From positions 1 to 33,966 of the forward strand of contig JBBRNH010000064.1 in NCBI GenBank assembly GCA_038230415.1: DNA of 33,966 nt, in the 5' to 3' direction. Under the pieces are notes generated by a model, which did not search any database, was not told the DNA's origin, and saw only the letters and a program-made list of their open reading frames with translations. Positions 30,848 through 33,966 of this stretch are shown here, in pieces; position 1 is the first letter of the stretch, and the number at the start of each line of letters is the position of its first letter. Origin of the DNA: JBBRNH01 sp038230415 (GTDB lineage: Bacteria > Bacteroidota > Bacteroidia > Cytophagales > Spirosomataceae). The translations under genes were made by a program, and so were the position numbers.

Positions 30848-33209
30848 GATTTTGGTTGGTTTTAGTGAGCGTTTCAGAGTCAGAAATCAGGCCGTAACGG
30901 GCTAACTGCCCGAGCGAAATACATTCGTCGTTGGGCGAAAGTTGTTGGTGAAAATACAGGTTGTGCGTCTTGCCGAGGTTATGCCGGAGCCAGTCTACAA
31001 GCAGCGCGTTTTGGAACACCCCGCCACTGAAGGCAAGCCGGGAAACGCGCTCTTGCCGGGCCACCCTGCCCACCACCGCCACTACTGTAGCATGAAACCG
31101 GGCGGCAATTTCGTCAGTCGGTTTCCCGGCCAACACATCGGCCAAAACCCCGGCAATGATGGCTCGCGTTGGCACAGTCGGGCCGGGCCAGTTGGCGGGC
31201 AAATAGGTTTTGGCGGTTGTGAAACCGTGTTTACGAACGTATTGGCTGGCCCGTTCTTCAAGCAGTCCAGCGGCTTCGCCCTCGTAGCTAACCCGGTCGG
31301 CAAGGCCCAGCAGGGCGGCTACGGCATCGAACAACCGGCCAACGCTGCTGGTGTTTAGCTGGCTGTTTGTCAATAACTTACGGTACAAATCCCACTCAGC
31401 CGCCGTGAATTTCGGGCGAAGGAGCGCGTCGGCTCCGGGCAGGTTATGCGCCACCGACAACGCCGACAGCCGGGGTTCGCGGGGCATTTTATCACCCGAC
31501 AGCATCGGGAAATAATCGAAATGGGCTATCCGCCGGAACGTAGTTTCGCTATCCGAATCAGGCTGATAGGCCATAAACTCACCACCCCAGATTTGGCCGT
31601 CGGAGCCGTAGCCGGTTCCGTCCCAGATTACGCCCAGCACTGAATCTGCCGGGCCGGATTGCGTTGTGTTGAGCAAATTATTCTCGGCCAAAACAGCCGC
31701 AAAATGAGCTTCGTGGTGCTGAATCTGCACGAGTGGCATGGCCCAGATGGTGGCTAATTCACGGGCTAACTGAGTCGAAAAATAACCGTCGTGTTGGTCG
31801 GCCAGCACGACCTCCGGGCGGGTGTCGAACAGGCGCAAAAAATGGTCGAGCGTGGCGCGGAAGTTGGTTTGGGTGTCGTAGCTATCTAAATCGCCGAGGT
31901 ACTGACTGACGTAGGTATTGCCCCGTAACTGCCACGCGAATGTGCTTTTCAAGGACGCGCCAACCGCCAGTACGTTCGTCAACATCGCTCCCCTTGCCAC
32001 TTTTCCCAACGGAGCGGGAAGTAGGAACGTCGGGGCCAAACCCCGTGACCGGCGCAGCACAATCGGCTGGCGGAATACGGGTGAGAAGCGCACCACCGAG
32101 TCATCCTGCGGCAGAACAATGGCCCGGTTATGGGTCAGAATATAGTCGGCAACGGCGGGGAGGGCGGTGAGGGCTTGCTCGTCGGTGTAGCAAATCGGGG
32201 AGCCGCTTGTATTGCCGCTCGTGGCTACCAACGGCTTGCCAAATGCCCCGGCAATCAATTCCAGCAATGGCGCGTAAGGCAGCATCACGCCCAACTGCCC
32301 CAAACCAGGAGCCAATTCATTGACAGCCAGCCCCGAAGCTGGTTCGGCGCGTCGTTCGAGCAACACAATCGGCGAAACGGGGCCGGTCAGCATTGCCCGT
32401 TCGTCGTCGTGCAGGACGCAATCCTGCCTGATTTTCTCGACCGACGAATACAGCACCGCCAACGGTTTAGCGGGCCGGTGTTTGCGGTTTCGGAGCCGGG
32501 CAATGGCTTCGGCGTTGGTGGCATCGCACAGCAGCAGATACCCGCCAGTGCCTTTCACGGCCACCGTTTTTCCCTTTTTTAGCAGCGCAACTACCTGACC
32601 GATAGCTATTTCCTGATCGGTTGAAACACATTGCCCGGCTCCGTCAAACAGCCGCATCGTGATGGCGCAGTCGGGGCAGGAGTTGGTTTGGGCGTAGAAA
32701 CGACGGTTGGCCGGGTCATGGTATTCGGCTTCGCAGGCCGCGCACATCCCGAAATCAGCCATTGTGGTGGCGGGGCGGTCGTAGGGCAGGGCATGGCTGA
32801 TGGCGTAGCGTGGGCCGCAAACGGTGCAGGTGGTGAAGGCATACCCAAACCGGCGGTTGGCGGGGTCGCTCATCTCGGCCCGGCAGGTGCTGCACAGGGC
32901 GAAATCGGGCGTGAGCAACAGCGTGGCCGGGCCGTCGGATTGGCTCTCGACAATCTGAAAATCAGGATAAAACGCGGGTTCCGTTTCGGTCAGCACCGCC
33001 GACTGAATCCGGGCCAACGCCGGAGCTTCGGCCAGCACCCGCTCCCGAAAGTGATTGGCGGCTTGTTGGCTGGTAGTCAGGCAGATATGCACCCCGTCGG
33101 CCCCGTTGCTGACCGTTCCCGTCAGTTCCATCGCCCGCGCCAACTGCCAGACGAAAGGCCGGAAGCCTACGCCCTGAACGAGTCCGGTGAGGTGCAGATG
33201 AAACGTCAT
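30825..33209 (-). CDS. hypF: Carbamoyltransferase HypF
   Basis: This 794-aa protein makes carbamoyl-adenylate from carbamoyl phosphate and transfers it to HypE. Domains in order are an acylphosphatase domain (LTGLVQGVGFRPFVW, residues 6-20), two zinc fingers of CxxC-x18-CxxC type (CSTCRAEM..., CAACEAEY...CPDC), a YrdC-like domain (VAVKGTGGYLLLCDA), and a Kae1-like domain with the metal motif HHEAHFAAVLAE and GVIWDGTGYGSDGQIWGGE. The ATG at 33209 starts MTFHLHLTGLVQG, as usual; a longer frame overlaps hypB. Length is slightly above typical. It follows hypB by four bases and overlaps hypC. Confidence 0.95.
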   Translation of the reverse strand: MTFHLHLTGLVQGVGFRPFVWQLARAMELTGTVSNGADGVHICLTTSQQAANHFRERVLAEAPALARIQSAVLTETEPAFYPDFQIVESQSDGPATLLLTPDFALCSTCRAEMSDPANRRFGYAFTTCTVCGPRYAISHALPYDRPATTMADFGMCAACEAEYHDPANRRFYAQTNSCPDCAITMRLFDGAGQCVSTDQEIAIGQVVALLKKGKTVAVKGTGGYLLLCDATNAEAIARLRNRKHRPAKPLAVLYSSVEKIRQDCVLHDDERAMLTGPVSPIVLLERRAEPASGLAVNELAPGLGQLGVMLPYAPLLELIAGAFGKPLVATSGNTSGSPICYTDEQALTALPAVADYILTHNRAIVLPQDDSVVRFSPVFRQPIVLRRSRGLAPTFLLPAPLGKVARGAMLTNVLAVGASLKSTFAWQLRGNTYVSQYLGDLDSYDTQTNFRATLDHFLRLFDTRPEVVLADQHDGYFSTQLARELATIWAMPLVQIQHHEAHFAAVLAENNLLNTTQSGPADSVLGVIWDGTGYGSDGQIWGGEFMAYQPDSDSETTFRRIAHFDYFPMLSGDKMPREPRLSALSVAHNLPGADALLRPKFTAAEWDLYRKLLTNSQLNTSSVGRLFDAVAALLGLADRVSYEGEAAGLLEERASQYVRKHGFTTAKTYLPANWPGPTVPTRAIIAGVLADVLAGKPTDEIAARFHATVVAVVGRVARQERVSRLAFSGGVFQNALLVDWLRHNLGKTHNLYFHQQLSPNDECISLGQLARYGLISDSETLTKTNQNHVFSHSR

Positions 33210-33213
33210 GGCA

Positions 33214-33939
33214 TCAGGCAGAAACAAGCGTATGAACCCGGTTTTTCTTCTCGGCCACCTTTGCCAGCAGCCACGCGCACCAGGCATCGAGACCGTCGCC
33301 GGTGGTGCTGGAAATGGTCAGCACCTCAATATCGGGGTTCACGTCGCGGGCATCCTGCACGGCGTTCTCGACCGAAAATGGCACGTAAGGCAGCAAATCG
33401 GCTTTTGAAATCAGCATCAGTTCGCTGCTCAAAAACATCCGGGCGTATTTTTTGGGTTTGTCGTCGCCCTCCGTCGAGGCTAAGAGCGTGACGCGCAAAT
33501 CTTCGCCGAGGTCGAACGCTGCCGGGCAAACCAAGTTGCCGACGTTTTCGATAAAGAGCAGGTCAACGCCGGTGAGGTCAATGTGGTCGAGAGCCTGATA
33601 AATCATCTGCGCTTCGATGTGGCACATGCCGCCCGTCACGATTTGCAGGGCGTTGATGCCCACGTCGCGCATCCGAACGGCATCGCGCTCGGTTTCGGGG
33701 TCGCCCACCAGCACGGCCATGTTCAGCCGGTCGCGCAGGCGTTTTCCGGTTTCCTGCATGAGCGTGGTTTTGCCACTGCCCGGCCCGGAGCAAACGTTAA
33801 TCACGAGCATATCGGGCAGCCGATCCCGAATCGCTTTCGCCACAAAGTCATTGACTTTAAGCAGGTTAAGTGTCGTGTTTTCGCACTGCACGGCCCCGAC
33901 GGATGCCTGATTCGATTTGGGTTTTATGGTCGTTGTCAT
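33214..33939 (-). CDS. hypB: Hydrogenase nickel-incorporation GTPase HypB
   Basis: This 241-aa SIMIBI GTPase drives Ni insertion into the hydrogenase large subunit with HypA. The P-loop CSGPGSGKTTLM is near residue 51; VGDPETERDAVRM, the metal-binding GGMCHIEAQMI (Cys and His), FIENVGNLVCPAAFDLGE and the base-specificity SKADLLP are all visible. The N-terminus has no CxxCGC or poly-His stretch, so nickel storage may rest with the permease loop or HypA. The start overlaps an upstream gene by four bases. Confidence 0.95.
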   Translation of the reverse strand: MTTTIKPKSNQASVGAVQCENTTLNLLKVNDFVAKAIRDRLPDMLVINVCSGPGSGKTTLMQETGKRLRDRLNMAVLVGDPETERDAVRMRDVGINALQIVTGGMCHIEAQMIYQALDHIDLTGVDLLFIENVGNLVCPAAFDLGEDLRVTLLASTEGDDKPKKYARMFLSSELMLISKADLLPYVPFSVENAVQDARDVNPDIEVLTISSTTGDGLDAWCAWLLAKVAEKKNRVHTLVSA

Positions 33940-33966
33940 GGTTCGTCTTCAAATTCTACTTTGCTA
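33936..33966 (-). CDS. C-terminal end of an upstream gene, possibly hypA (partial)
   Basis: Only the last nine codons and the stop of this frame are inside the window, reading SKVEFEDEP. The TGA overlaps the hypB ATG by four bases (ATGA), the same spacing used between other hyp genes. HypA commonly precedes HypB and often ends in a short acidic strand such as this, but the fragment is too short to prove identity. Confidence 0.4.
   Translation of the reverse strand, partial: SKVEFEDEP

Overview
The window looks like chromosomal DNA of a Bacteroidota bacterium, most likely a Cytophagales member close to Spirosoma and relatives. The evidence is a SusC/SusD outer-membrane pair, promoters with a TAnnTTTG -7 box, little Shine-Dalgarno signal, high G+C (around 60% in sampled lines) and Tat-type signals on periplasmic enzymes. 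The genus is inference. No rRNA, tRNA, CRISPR array or transposase was recognised.

Left part, plus strand (1-12705). A methyltransferase is followed by a TetR regulator with a 26-bp inverted repeat in front of it, heading a short operon with an FAH-family hydrolase and a lactonase-like amidohydrolase. These last two suit non-phosphorylative L-fucose/L-rhamnose-type acid breakdown. asnS follows and carries an in-frame 15-bp tandem repeat inside its catalytic domain. Positions 4757-5900 are foreign-looking: a gene of about one third G+C lies between integron attC-like core sites. Next come a Uma2-type nuclease and an overlapping xisH-xisI pair, then a lipoprotein, a lone nuoH with an apparently leaderless promoter, a DEAD-box RNA helicase with a long structured leader, and a stand-alone Hef/Vsr-like nuclease gene.

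Middle, minus strand (12772-25665). A LacI regulator and a compact eight-gene operon form a sugar-acid locus: enolase-superfamily dehydratase, SusC, SusD, ManD/RspA-like dehydratase, D-galactonate dehydratase (dgoD), KDGal kinase (dgoK), KDPGal aldolase (dgoA) and an ExuT/DgoT-like MFS carrier. All three dehydratases have twin-arginine leaders, and there is no glycoside hydrolase. The same 16-bp palindrome lies inside the -33/-7 spacer of both the lacI and the operon promoter. The proposed model is that acids cross the outer membrane through SusCD, are dehydrated in the periplasm, imported as 2-keto-3-deoxy acids by the MFS carrier, then phosphorylated and cleaved in the cytoplasm. A 108-bp palindromic repeat separates the two halves of the operon.

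Right part, minus strand (25757-33966). A dense [NiFe]-hydrogenase maturation operon contains (hypA?)-hypB-hypF-hypC-hypD-hypE, an NHL-repeat protein and a nickel/cobalt permease with a His-rich loop, running into a 78-aa unknown gene and a bifunctional-nuclease (DUF151) gene. The hydrogenase structural genes are not in the window and probably lie beyond its right edge.
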